NCBI RefSeq assembly: GCF_000422725.1 | Contig: NZ_KE383911.1 | Span: forward strand, 124,001 to 188,000 | DNA: 64,000 bases | Reading direction: 5' to 3' | Source: Flavobacterium subsaxonicum WB 4.1-42 = DSM 21790 | Lineage (GTDB): Bacteria > Bacteroidota > Bacteroidia > Flavobacteriales > Flavobacteriaceae | In this document: positions 17,287 to 25,726 of the stretch, in pieces | Position numbering within the stretch: the stretch's first letter is position 1 | Layout of the letters: each line of letters starts with the position of its first letter | Notes under the pieces: generated by a model | The model's database searches: none | What the model was told of the DNA's origin: nothing | The model's input: only the letters and a program-made list of their open reading frames with translations | Position numbers and translations under genes: made by a program

Positions 17287-17490
17287 ATGATAATCTTTTT
17301 AAACGCATATGTTACTGTATTGGGATTTGTATTACTCTTAGCAAGTGTACTATCAATCATAATTACCTTACTTTTAAAAGCTGTATTTAAAGACAGGCTA
17401 CAACTATACTGGTATGTAATAATATCTATATTACTTATTGTTATACTGTTCCTGATAATCTTAATTTATTCAAACTTCAACTTTAAGTGA
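17287..17490 (+). CDS. Small membrane protein (67 residues), copy 1
   Basis: 67 residues with two strongly hydrophobic helices (about 5-32 and 42-62) joined by the short basic loop FKDRLQLYWY. It aligns over its full length with the next gene (AVFKDRLQLYWYVIIS versus LIYKDRLKIYQYFLIS). The leaders also match: CTCCTAACAAATTATG here and CTCTTAACAAATTATAAAATG there, so the duplication included the upstream region. No family recognised; its existence as a gene rests on the conserved pair. Confidence 0.7.
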   Translation: MIIFLNAYVTVLGFVLLLASVLSIIITLLLKAVFKDRLQLYWYVIISILLIVILFLIILIYSNFNFK

Positions 17491-17527
17491 TACAACAAAA
17501 AATTCTTTTCGCATAATTTGCTTTGAT

Positions 17528-17535
17528 TATATTTG
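17528..17535 (+). promoter_or_regulatory. Promoter -7 element for small membrane protein copy 2
   Basis: TATATTTG (TAnnTTTG type), 19 bp before the ATG at 17555. It gives the second copy its own transcription start. Confidence 0.5.
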
Positions 17536-17554
17536 ACTCTTAACAAATTATAAA

Positions 17555-17758
17555 ATGATTTTTTTAACGGGAGATGTTGTTGCTGTGTTAGGATTCGGGT
17601 TGATGGTAGCAAGTGCAATATCTGTAATTATAACTTGGGGTTTAAAATTGATATATAAAGACAGGTTAAAAATCTATCAGTATTTTTTAATATCAGTAGT
17701 TCTAATTGTAGTAATGCTTTTAATTTTTATAAACAATCCTGGATTTTTCCTTTCATAA
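17555..17758 (+). CDS. Small membrane protein (67 residues), copy 2
   Basis: 67 residues, the same length as copy 1 at 17287-17490 and the same two-helix layout with the loop YKDRLKIYQY. It has its own -7 element and is followed by a bidirectional terminator at 17767-17796. The conserved KDRL loop at the same position in both copies suggests a selected function; none is known. Confidence 0.7.
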   Translation: MIFLTGDVVAVLGFGLMVASAISVIITWGLKLIYKDRLKIYQYFLISVVLIVVMLLIFINNPGFFLS

Positions 17759-17766
17759 AACAAAAA

Positions 17767-17796
17767 ATCCTGCCCTTTAAAAGCAAAAGGCAGGAT
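17767..17796. terminator. Bidirectional terminator
   Basis: ATCCTGCC (17767-17774) pairs with GGCAGGAT (17789-17796), with A and T runs outside. It lies between the plus-strand small membrane gene and the minus-strand DUF5606 gene. Confidence 0.75.
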
Positions 17797-17817
17797 AATT
17801 TTATAATGTATAGTGTA

Positions 17818-18273
17818 CTATTCTTCGGCTTTAACCTCTTCTGTTTCAGCAGGGGCTTCGGCAGTAACAGCAGCAGGAGCCGCAGCTTCTTCTTTAGTTA
17901 CAAGGCCTTTTGGCTGTAGCATGTTGTACCAGTTAAGTATCTTTTTAATATCAGATGCATATACCCTGTCTTCGTCAAACTCAGGCAATACCTCTCTAAA
18001 GTAAGCATCAAGGGTAGCATTATCTTCTTTATGAGACAGAGCCGGGCCGTTACCTTCTTTAGTGGCAATAGCCCTGAATACCTCAGCAAGGCGAACCTCG
18101 CCATTGTAAGTGTACACAGATATTTCAGATAATAAGCTTACGTTGCTTCTTAAACCTACTGTTATTTTTTTTCCGTCTGTTAGCGATTCGGCTACAAAAC
18201 CAGTTCTTGTTTGCAGCTTTAATTCATATAATCCCGGTTTTCCGGAAATAGCTAATATTTTATCAATACTCAT
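17818..18273 (-). CDS. DUF5606 domain protein
   Basis: 151 residues. The N-terminal MSIDKILAISGKPGLYEL and the following LQTRTGFVAESLTDGKK are characteristic of the DUF5606 family of Bacteroidota; an SH3-like fold followed by a small helical part (DRVYASDIKKILNWYN) seems likely. The C-terminal ~30 residues are a low-complexity Ala/Glu tail. It is cytoplasmic with unknown function. It follows def by 57 bp on the same strand, an arrangement common in flavobacteria. Confidence 0.9.
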   Translation of the reverse strand: MSIDKILAISGKPGLYELKLQTRTGFVAESLTDGKKITVGLRSNVSLLSEISVYTYNGEVRLAEVFRAIATKEGNGPALSHKEDNATLDAYFREVLPEFDEDRVYASDIKKILNWYNMLQPKGLVTKEEAAAPAAVTAEAPAETEEVKAEE

Positions 18274-18330
18274 TATGTTCGTTTTTTAATAGGTTGGCAA
18301 ATATCTAATCTTTGACTTTAAAAACAAAAA

Positions 18331-18918
18331 TTATCTGCCTTTTTTGGCAACAAATTTCATTTTATAATCCGGCCTGGTTTTGCCTTCCATTATGTTCTGT
18401 AGCTTTTTTTGTATTAAACGCTTTTTAAGCGATGATATTTTATCGGTAAACAAAATACCCTCAATATGGTCGTACTCATGCTGTATTACCCTGGCAATAA
18501 GGCCATCGTAAACATCGGTATGCTTATTAAAGTCTTCGTCAAAATACTCAATGGTAATTTTTTCGTGGCGATATACGTCTTCACGCACTTCGGGTATGCT
18601 AAGGCAGCCCTCGTTAAAGCACCATTCTTCGCCCTCTTCTTTTACAATAGTAGCGTTAATAAAGGTTTTTTTAAAGCCTGCAAGTTGCTCCTGCTCTTCT
18701 TTGCTAAGGTCGTCGTCTTCGCTAAAAGGGCGGGTATCTATTACAAAAAGCCTTATGGCAAGGCCCACCTGCGGCGCTGCAAGGCCCACTCCGTAAGCAT
18801 TATACATAGTCTCGTACATATCGGCTATAATTTGCTTTAGGGCAGGGTATTCCTGCGGTATCTCTACTCCTTTTTTTCTTAAAACCGCGTCGCCGTATCC
18901 TACTATAGGTAATATCAT
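18331..18918 (-). CDS. def: Peptide deformylase
   Basis: 195 residues. All three metallopeptidase motifs are present: GVGLAAPQVG (motif 1), EGCLSIPEV with the metal-binding Cys (motif 2), and QHEYDHIEG with HExxH (motif 3). It removes the formyl group from nascent proteins at the ribosome exit. An internal acidic insert (SEDDDLSKEEQEQL) is seen. It is likely the first gene of a def-DUF5606 transcript. The resolvase gene ruvX, often upstream of def in relatives, is not here; a 413-bp AT-rich gap follows instead. Confidence 0.95.
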   Translation of the reverse strand: MILPIVGYGDAVLRKKGVEIPQEYPALKQIIADMYETMYNAYGVGLAAPQVGLAIRLFVIDTRPFSEDDDLSKEEQEQLAGFKKTFINATIVKEEGEEWCFNEGCLSIPEVREDVYRHEKITIEYFDEDFNKHTDVYDGLIARVIQHEYDHIEGILFTDKISSLKKRLIQKKLQNIMEGKTRPDYKMKFVAKKGR

Positions 18919-19331
18919 AATCGTTTTGCTTTTAAATTCAGCATATTGGCTCTACAATGCCCTTATTCTGTGTGGCAAAAATAGTAAATTAAAATGATTA
19001 ACCATAACAGCCCTGCAAACGCATTTATACATTATTAAAGTTTTGCCACCAATTACACAAATTTTCACAAACACTTAAAAACCAAATTATTGAGTAGAAA
19101 ATAAAATAAATTAATACATTATTTTTAAGATTTTTACAAACCAGTAAAAAGTTTTGACACAAATTCTCACAAATTGCAAACACGTTGACATATCTCAATT
19201 AGAAATTTGTCTAATTCGTGTAATTCGTGGCTACTTCATCTCTTGCTTAAATGCTAAAATTATGTGAGAATTTCCACCGCATCTCTATAATCGCAACCGC
19301 ATTTACTACCTTTGCCATATACCCCCTTTTG
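18919..19331. other. AT-rich intergenic region between divergent def and FUSC genes
   Basis: No gene is supported in this stretch. It has an imperfect direct repeat of about 30 bp (around 19037-19072 and 19147-19180; shared cores AAAGTTTTG and CACAAATTxTCACAAA), and then TAATTCGTGTAATTCGTGG near 19213-19232. The right end holds the -7 element that serves the FUSC gene. It probably carries two divergent promoters. Confidence 0.6.
19307..19314 (+). promoter_or_regulatory. Promoter -7 element that decides the FUSC start
   Basis: TACCTTTG fits the TAnnTTTG consensus. It lies inside the N-terminal extension that would result from the upstream ATG at 19251, and 17 bp before the ATG at 19332. Transcription from here would exclude the longer start. 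Confidence 0.6.
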
Positions 19332-21554
19332 ATGATACAACAAATAAGGCAATTTACCGATAATGTAAATTTTACCCGCGCCGTAATAGTTACGGTTGCT
19401 GCGGTATTGCCTGTGCTTGTACTATCTAAATTGGGCTATTTTGAAACCGGCTTTACCGTAGCCATAGGTGCTTTTTTAACCTATCCGGCTGATATTCCAA
19501 GCAATATAGTGCACCGCGCCCGCGGCCTGCTTGCTGCCACTGTGGTGGTGATGGGCTCTACCGTGGCCGTTAATTTGCTGCACCCGCTGCCGTGGCTGTT
19601 TTACCCGCTTATAACGGTGCTGGTATTTTTTCTATCTATGATATCGGTCTACGGGCAGCGCGCCACCATGATTGCCTTCTCCGGACTGTTAGCTATTGCA
19701 CTGGGAACCGGGCACATACATGTGGGGATGGAAATTGTAGAATATGCCGGACTTATTCTTGGCGGATCGCTTTTTTATGTGGTGCTGTCACTTACGTTTA
19801 ACTTTTTGAGTCCGCACCGATACACCGAACTTACTGTGGCCGAATGTCTTAAGCTTACCGCCAAGTACATGAAACTGCGCGGCGACCTTTGGAACGCCGA
19901 TGCCGACAGGGCCTCTATTGTAGAAAAGCAGTTGCACCTGCAGGTGGAAATAAATACCATTCACGAAAATTTACGCGAGGTTTTGTTTAGGAACCGAACC
20001 GTTGCCGGAAACTCGAACCGCAGCCGAAAAATGCTGTTGTTGTTTATATCGCTCATGGAAATATTGGAGCTGGCATTATCTACATCGTTCGACCACAGCC
20101 AGTTACACCAAAAGTTTGGGAGCCATAGTAAAGTACTGAGCACCTATCAAAACCTCGCCTACAACCTGGCTTCTACCCTAAAACGGGTGGGAAAAAGTAT
20201 AGAGAACGGCAAAAAATACATTGCCAAACACGACCTGATTGCCGACCTGGCCGCCCTTGAAAAAGCCATTACTGACTACGAGCAACTGCTTGGGCCAGAG
20301 GCCGCTGCCGAAGGCGTGTACATGCTTAAAAACATGATGCACTACGCCGAAAAGCAGATAGAAAAGATAAAGATTATAGAACGTGCATTTACCCAAAACA
20401 TTACCTTTAAAGAGCTAAGCAAGACCAGGGATAAGGACTTAGACAAATTTTTAACTCCTGAAAACTACCCGCTTAGGGCGCTGCGCGATAACCTAAGTTT
20501 TTCGAGCACCATCTTTAGGCATTCGCTGCGATTGGCTATTACCATAGCATTGGGGTTTGTGGTTGGGGCACTCTTCCCGCTGCAAAACGTGTACTGGATA
20601 CTGCTTACCATAGTGGTTATTATGCGGCCGGGCTACGGGCTTACCAAACAACGCTCGTACCAGCGTATTATTGGCACTGTTACCGGGGCTATTATAGCTT
20701 TTGCGTTCTTACACTTTGTGCACGAGCCGGTTATCATCGGTACGCTAACCATAGTATGCATGTTGTTGGGCTTTACGTTTACGGCTATCAATTATCGTAT
20801 AGGTGCCACGTTTGTAACCATTTACGTGGTGTTTTTGTACGCCCTGCTTACGCCCGATATAAGCCACGTTATACAGTACCGTATTATAGATACCGCTGTG
20901 GGTGCTGTGCTGGCCTTTGTAGGCAACTACCTGTTCTGGCCCTCTTGGGAGTTTATGAACCTGCCCGTGTTTATCAAAAAATCGATAGAAGCCAACCGCG
21001 ACTACCTGGCACAAATATCACAATATTATAACGAAAAAGGCAGTGTTACAGTGGGTTACAGGCTGGCGCGCAAAAATGCTTTTATAGAGCTGGGCAACCT
21101 TATGAGCAGCTACCAGCGTATGGCTCAGGAGCCTAAGTCCAAGCAAAAGCAGCAGCAGCAGGTGTATAAGCTTGCGGTATTGAACCACACCCTGTTATCG
21201 TCGCTGGCATCGTTGGGCACATATACGCAATCGCATAAAACCTACCAGGCATCGGAAGCTTTTAACGTGGTGGTAACCACCGTTATACGCAATTTAGACC
21301 ACGCCATTACGCTACTAAATTTAGGAGTACAGGCTCAGGAAGCCCTGCAGGCCCAAAATGAAGAGCTTGCCATGCGTTTTACCGAACTTAAAAACATACG
21401 TGCCAAAGAGTTACGCGAAATTCACCTTACCGACGATCAGGAATTTAAGCTAAAAATGGAGGAAGCCCACCTGGTTATAGAGCAACTGGTATGGCTAAAC
21501 AGCATATCAGAAAAAATTGTAAAAGCCACCAAACAACTGGAGCTAAGCAAGTAA
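19332..21554 (+). CDS. FUSC-family membrane protein (YccS-like)
   Basis: 740 residues from ATG at 19332. A longer version from 19251 is disfavoured because a -7 element lies between. The architecture is duplicated: an N-terminal block of about six helices (about 12-160), a cytoplasmic helical region (about 165-380) with LREVLFRNRT and ENGKKYIAKHDL, then a second six-helix FUSC_2 block (about 400-540, with VYWILLTIVVIMRPGYGLTK) and a cytoplasmic tail. This matches the YccS/YhfK type related to aromatic-acid efflux and aluminium-activated transporters. The substrate is unknown. Confidence 0.88.
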   Translation: MIQQIRQFTDNVNFTRAVIVTVAAVLPVLVLSKLGYFETGFTVAIGAFLTYPADIPSNIVHRARGLLAATVVVMGSTVAVNLLHPLPWLFYPLITVLVFFLSMISVYGQRATMIAFSGLLAIALGTGHIHVGMEIVEYAGLILGGSLFYVVLSLTFNFLSPHRYTELTVAECLKLTAKYMKLRGDLWNADADRASIVEKQLHLQVEINTIHENLREVLFRNRTVAGNSNRSRKMLLLFISLMEILELALSTSFDHSQLHQKFGSHSKVLSTYQNLAYNLASTLKRVGKSIENGKKYIAKHDLIADLAALEKAITDYEQLLGPEAAAEGVYMLKNMMHYAEKQIEKIKIIERAFTQNITFKELSKTRDKDLDKFLTPENYPLRALRDNLSFSSTIFRHSLRLAITIALGFVVGALFPLQNVYWILLTIVVIMRPGYGLTKQRSYQRIIGTVTGAIIAFAFLHFVHEPVIIGTLTIVCMLLGFTFTAINYRIGATFVTIYVVFLYALLTPDISHVIQYRIIDTAVGAVLAFVGNYLFWPSWEFMNLPVFIKKSIEANRDYLAQISQYYNEKGSVTVGYRLARKNAFIELGNLMSSYQRMAQEPKSKQKQQQQVYKLAVLNHTLLSSLASLGTYTQSHKTYQASEAFNVVVTTVIRNLDHAITLLNLGVQAQEALQAQNEELAMRFTELKNIRAKELREIHLTDDQEFKLKMEEAHLVIEQLVWLNSISEKIVKATKQLELSK

Positions 21555-21597
21555 TTTTATCCTTAATATTTCACAATCGGACTTCGAGATTCGCTAT

Positions 21598-21690
21598 TAA
21601 ACGCTCCTTTTTCAAATTTGAAATTTACTTTTCAGATTTGCGATTTGAAATTTGTCATTTAGATTTTGTTTTTGTCTTTTGGAATTTAAA
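21598..21690. repeat. AT-rich period-7 block
   Basis: Units AAATTTG, AAATTTA, AGATTTG, CGATTTG, AAATTTG appear at roughly 7-bp steps between convergent genes. It is a weaker and more AT-rich relative of the AGAYNNN heptamers. No classic terminator is visible here. Confidence 0.45.
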
Positions 21691-21693
21691 ATC

Positions 21694-22296
21694 TTAATTC
21701 CTTATTATCCCAAAATCGGTAGATTGCTTAAAATCGGACAAGTTAATAATTGTTCCCCTTTTAAGAACCAGCATAACATCCTTATATTCATTTTGAGGTA
21801 TGTTGCCCTCTTTATATTCGCGCTTAATCAGTTTTTTAAGCACATCATCATAATCTTTGTTGCGCGATATGTAGTAAGGCGCAAAAATACCGGCCTGGTT
21901 ATCGTATTTTGTAATACGCTCGGTGGTTAGGTAGCCGTACTTTTCTATCAGGGCAATTAAATTCTCAAGGTTCTTTTTATAAACGGGCACCACAAATTCC
22001 AGCCATGTGGTGGGCGTATAGTCTTTAGCATAGCCAAGGTACGCCGGGATATCCATATCCGGATACGGGCTCAGGGCTACAACATCGCGGTAGTACGATG
22101 CAAAGCCAACATCGGCCTGTGCCCTTTGCTGCGCGTTAAGCCTAACATACTTCATGGTACAATAATCAAGATAGTTCATCAGCTTAAGCTGCGCCGCTAC
22201 GGTTACACTGTTTTCGGCAAGCAATGCCTCTTTGGCACTCTGGCCGTGGCTTAACGTTGTTAGCAACAGCACTGCCATCAAATAAAAATGTTTCAT
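21694..22296 (-). CDS. Secreted protein of unknown function
   Basis: 200 residues with a signal peptide (about 1-19, YLMAVLLLTTLSHGQ). The mature part is helical with many aromatic residues (LMNYLDYCTMKYVRLNAQQRAQ, split across helices, and EKYGYLTTERITKYDNQAG). No family or catalytic motif recognised. It lies 60 bp downstream of the erythromycin-esterase-like gene on the same strand and could be co-transcribed with it. Confidence 0.7.
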   Translation of the reverse strand: MKHFYLMAVLLLTTLSHGQSAKEALLAENSVTVAAQLKLMNYLDYCTMKYVRLNAQQRAQADVGFASYYRDVVALSPYPDMDIPAYLGYAKDYTPTTWLEFVVPVYKKNLENLIALIEKYGYLTTERITKYDNQAGIFAPYYISRNKDYDDVLKKLIKREYKEGNIPQNEYKDVMLVLKRGTIINLSDFKQSTDFGIIRN

Positions 22297-22356
22297 AACA
22301 CCATACTTTTAAGCCGCTAAAGTAATTACTTTTATAAAACCTGCCTACTCAGCCAA

Positions 22357-23619
22357 TTACTTTAAATAGGTGGGCAATGTAATTTGCCTTACAAATACCA
22401 GTCCGTCATACGCTTTGGCAATATCCTGTTTGTTGCCCTTAAAAATAGGGTTGTACCCGGTGGCACCTGTGGTAATGTTCTTCCTGTTGCTGTTGATGAA
22501 TTTATCCATAACCGCATCCTTAGCCGCCAATTTAAAGTCGATAAAAAAGGCATCGGCTTTAGCCTGGCTCAATACAAAGGCGTAATTGTCTTTAAAAGGT
22601 GCCTCCAAGGTAAATATAGCGGGCGCCGACATATTACCGTTTAAATACCTGCTGTACAGCATACCCTTGCCAAAATCGAAACCCATGCTATAGTAGGCAC
22701 TGCCGTAGGTTGCTTTTAAAATATGGCCCAGGCGTTGCGCACCCCCGGCATTTTCTATATGCTCGTTATGCGCCCATATAAACCCTTTGGCAGCGGTGCC
22801 CTCGTGCTGCAACGCCCAAATAGCATTGCTCGCCATAGCTGCATCGCGCTCCTTGGGTGTGCCGCCATCCACGTGCTTTAAAAATTGCTGTAAAACATCA
22901 AAGGCATGCAGGGTAGCGTCCAGTTCTTTTTGCTGGGCAGCATCGGCGGGTTTAAAGTTGTTTTTGAGCAAAAGCGCCGCATCAGCCAGCTGCTTTGCAT
23001 AACCTTTAGCCTTCGGGTTGCCTTTGCCCCTTTGTCCGTGCAAAACGGCACTGCTGTCTATCACGGCAGTAAAATTCTGGTCTACCGGCACATTGTACTT
23101 CGCAACAAAATTTTTGATGATCACATTAATGTTTCGCCCAAACTGGTTGTCTATACCATAAAATGTAATGCGGTCGGTTTTGGGCCGGTTAGCATTAAAG
23201 GCGCGCATCCACTCTACCAGTGCCACCATTTCTTCAGTCATCCAAATCGAAAACCCCATTTGGCTTACCGCTTCCTTAGCTGTACCGCCACCACCGGCTA
23301 TGTAGGCGTTTATGTTATAGTCCGGCCCAAAACCATCTTCTATCATAAAAACTCTAACGCCGTTGTTCTCTGCCAGGTACTTAAAAAACCGCGCCTTTAT
23401 ATCAAAAAATTCTTTGGTATGGTGGGTAGCCTCGCCAAAGCCAAACAATTTTACATCGTTAAAAATAGCAGGGGTATTTTGTTTCAGGTTGCTGAGTGGG
23501 GCATCCTGGCCGGCACCTTCAATCGCAATGGCATTGGCATCTATCCAGTTAACCACGGCGGCATCCTGAGAATAGCCAAACGCACAGGCAAGCAACAGTA
23601 GTAAATAAAGGTTTTTCAT
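22357..23619 (-). CDS. Erythromycin-esterase-family protein, exported
   Basis: 420 residues with a signal peptide (about 1-18, LLLLLACAFGYSQ). The family signature is present: LFGFGEATHHTKEFFDIK (the Glu and paired His are the putative active site), IEDGFGPDYNINAYIAG, TITFYGID-like TDRITFYGID, and FIWAHNEHIEN with the catalytic-type His. Members range from macrolide esterases to enzymes of unknown substrate, and sequence alone does not predict resistance. The signal peptide makes it periplasmic. It is transcribed divergently from rmuC. Confidence 0.85.
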   Translation of the reverse strand: MKNLYLLLLLACAFGYSQDAAVVNWIDANAIAIEGAGQDAPLSNLKQNTPAIFNDVKLFGFGEATHHTKEFFDIKARFFKYLAENNGVRVFMIEDGFGPDYNINAYIAGGGGTAKEAVSQMGFSIWMTEEMVALVEWMRAFNANRPKTDRITFYGIDNQFGRNINVIIKNFVAKYNVPVDQNFTAVIDSSAVLHGQRGKGNPKAKGYAKQLADAALLLKNNFKPADAAQQKELDATLHAFDVLQQFLKHVDGGTPKERDAAMASNAIWALQHEGTAAKGFIWAHNEHIENAGGAQRLGHILKATYGSAYYSMGFDFGKGMLYSRYLNGNMSAPAIFTLEAPFKDNYAFVLSQAKADAFFIDFKLAAKDAVMDKFINSNRKNITTGATGYNPIFKGNKQDIAKAYDGLVFVRQITLPTYLK

Positions 23620-23718
23620 ATAGTTGGGAGGTCTTGTTTATAGGTGTAAACTTACAGAGAACGCAAGATAATAATTATTATTTTTCCGTACTTTTACCTT
23701 TTCCAAATTATAGCCCAA

Positions 23719-25122
23719 ATGCCCGAAACCCTTACCTTATTACTCGCGTTTTTAATTGCCCTTGCCCTTGGTGTTTTTATTGGCAAAGCCCTGTTTACAG
23801 CTAAGGCTGCTGCCGATGCCAAAGTGCACGAAGAGCGCCACAGCAACCTGCTGCTTACCATAGAACAGTTAAAAATACAGGCCGCCAACGAGAGGCAGGC
23901 CATAGAAAAACAACTTATACCGCTGCAAAACGAGCGTAACGAGCTTCGCGTTGCTAAAGATGCCCTTAGCATACAGCTTACTAAAAAGGAAACCGACTTT
24001 GATAACCTTTTTGAGCGCATGAAAGAGCAGCGCCAGGAAACGGACGAGCTTCGCGATAAATTCACTAAAGAATTTGAGAATCTGGCCAACAAGATCCTGG
24101 AGGAAAAATCGGTTAAGTTTACCGAGCAAAACCGCGAGAACCTTAAAATTATACTGTCGCCGCTTCAGGAAAAGATCCATCTTTTTGAAAAGAAGGTAGA
24201 AGATACCCATAAAGAAAGCATTGACTATCATGCTGCATTGCGCCAGCAAATACTGGGCTTGCGCGAAATGAACGAAACCATGAGCCGCGAAACCCTTAAC
24301 CTTACCCGTGCCCTTAAAGGCGATACCAAAATGCAGGGTAACTGGGGCGAGCTGGTGCTGGAGCGCGTACTGGAAAAATCGGGGCTGGAAAAAGGCCGCG
24401 AATATTACGTTCAGCAAAGTCACGCGTTAGAAGATGGCGGCCGCGTACTGCCCGATGTGGTTATTAACCTGCCCGATGGCAAGAAAATGATAGTGGATAG
24501 TAAGGTGTCTTTAATAGCGTACGAACGCTATATTAATGCCGACGACGACCCTATGAAACTGGTATACCTTAAAGACCACGTTAACTCAATACGCAAGCAC
24601 GTAGACCAGCTGGGCGATAAAAACTACCACGACCTTTACAAAATAGAAAGCCCTGATTTTGTGCTACTATTCATACCTATGGAGCCTGCCTTTGCACTGG
24701 CCCTTAACGAAGATGCTACGCTGTACAGCAAGGCTTTTGAGCGCAATATTGTTATTGTTACCCCTACTACCCTATTGGCCACCCTGCGCACTATAGACAG
24801 CATGTGGACCAACCAGAAGCAGCAGGAAAACGCCTATGAAATTGCCCGACAGGCCGGTGCGCTTTACGATAAATTTGAGGGCTTTATTGCCGACCTTACC
24901 AAAGTGGGCACAAAAATGCGCGATGCGCAAAGCGAGTACCAAAATGCTATGGGCAAGCTGTTTGATGGCCGTGGCAACATCATTACATCCATAGAAAAAT
25001 TAAAGAAAATGGGTGCCAAAGCCAAAAAATCGTTACCCGAAAATATTATTACCCGTGCCCTGCAACAAGAGGAAGAAGGCCTTTTTGATAACGATGCGCC
25101 TACCCAGATACCTAATTTATAA
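23719..25122 (+). CDS. rmuC: DNA recombination protein RmuC
   Basis: 467 residues. An N-terminal membrane helix (about 3-22) is followed by a long coiled coil (about 30-200) and the RmuC domain (about 165-430), with the typical NWGELVLERVLEKSGLEKG, PDVVINLPDGKKMIVDSKV, and FVLLFIPMEPAF motifs. The fold is of the restriction-endonuclease superfamily; the protein limits recombination at inverted repeats in E. coli. That is of interest given the many long palindromes in this window. The gene is followed after 16 bp by the thioesterase gene. Confidence 0.93.
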   Translation: MPETLTLLLAFLIALALGVFIGKALFTAKAAADAKVHEERHSNLLLTIEQLKIQAANERQAIEKQLIPLQNERNELRVAKDALSIQLTKKETDFDNLFERMKEQRQETDELRDKFTKEFENLANKILEEKSVKFTEQNRENLKIILSPLQEKIHLFEKKVEDTHKESIDYHAALRQQILGLREMNETMSRETLNLTRALKGDTKMQGNWGELVLERVLEKSGLEKGREYYVQQSHALEDGGRVLPDVVINLPDGKKMIVDSKVSLIAYERYINADDDPMKLVYLKDHVNSIRKHVDQLGDKNYHDLYKIESPDFVLLFIPMEPAFALALNEDATLYSKAFERNIVIVTPTTLLATLRTIDSMWTNQKQQENAYEIARQAGALYDKFEGFIADLTKVGTKMRDAQSEYQNAMGKLFDGRGNIITSIEKLKKMGAKAKKSLPENIITRALQQEEEGLFDNDAPTQIPNL

Positions 25123-25138
25123 TACCTAATTAATTGTT

Positions 25139-25687
25139 ATGCGCCATCATACCCATAGAAAAGTAAGTGCCTCTAAAGTAACCATATCAGAGCTTATGCT
25201 GCCATCGCACGCTAATTTTAGCGGCAAAATTCACGGGGGGTATATCCTTATGCTTATGGACCAGATTGCCTTTGCTTCGGCATCCAAATACAGTGGCAGC
25301 TACTGCGTTACGGCCAGTGTAGACCGCGTAGATTTTTTGAACCCTATAGAGGTGGGAGAACTTATGACCATGAAAGCATCGGTTAACTACGTGGGCAACA
25401 GCTCTATGGTGGTGGGCATCCGTGTAACGTCAGAAAATATCCAGACCGGTAAGGTTAAGCACTGCAACTCATCGTACTTTACCATGGTGGCAAAGGATAA
25501 CGAGGGTAAAAACGTAACGGTTCCGCCCCTACTGCTTTGCAGTTTAGAAGATGTACGCCGCTTTTTCAATACCGTTAAACGCATCAGCCTCAAGAAAGAA
25601 CGTGATTTGCACGAAGAAACGTTTGACCATACCACCCCCGAGGCGTTAGCCGCCTTAAAAGATTACAGGGTAAAATACGAATTGTAA
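25139..25687 (+). CDS. Acyl-CoA thioesterase, hotdog fold
   Basis: 182 residues with a single hotdog domain. HANFSGKIHGGYILMLMDQIA is the signature of YciA/brain-type acyl-CoA hydrolases, with the catalytic Asp in LMDQIA, and VDRVDFLNPIEVGEL follows. The C-terminal ~50 residues are an extra charged extension common in Bacteroidota homologues. It is cytoplasmic and hydrolyses acyl-CoA; chain-length preference is unknown. It lies 16 bp after rmuC and is probably in the same transcript. Confidence 0.88.
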   Translation: MRHHTHRKVSASKVTISELMLPSHANFSGKIHGGYILMLMDQIAFASASKYSGSYCVTASVDRVDFLNPIEVGELMTMKASVNYVGNSSMVVGIRVTSENIQTGKVKHCNSSYFTMVAKDNEGKNVTVPPLLLCSLEDVRRFFNTVKRISLKKERDLHEETFDHTTPEALAALKDYRVKYEL

Positions 25688-25697
25688 GCGTTTTTTA

Positions 25698-25705
25698 TAT
25701 ATTTG
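25698..25705 (+). promoter_or_regulatory. Promoter -7 element that decides the cytochrome gene start
   Basis: TATATTTG fits TAnnTTTG. A possible TTG start at 25703 would lie inside this element, so the ATG at 25727, followed by a clean lipoprotein signal, is preferred. Confidence 0.65.
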
Positions 25706-25726
25706 CCTTTTTTCCAACAAATTGAC

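Noticed and set aside
19251..19331. N-terminal extension of the FUSC protein
   Set aside because: A -7 promoter element lies inside the extension at 19307-19314; the ATG at 19332 is preferred.
22906..23601. 231-residue plus-strand reading frame
   Set aside because: It lies opposite the erythromycin-esterase-like gene, has no family features, and its composition is that of an antisense shadow.
22357..23619. Erythromycin esterase as an antibiotic-resistance gene
   Set aside because: The family is functionally broad, and the exported form here has no resistance context; sequence does not support a resistance call.
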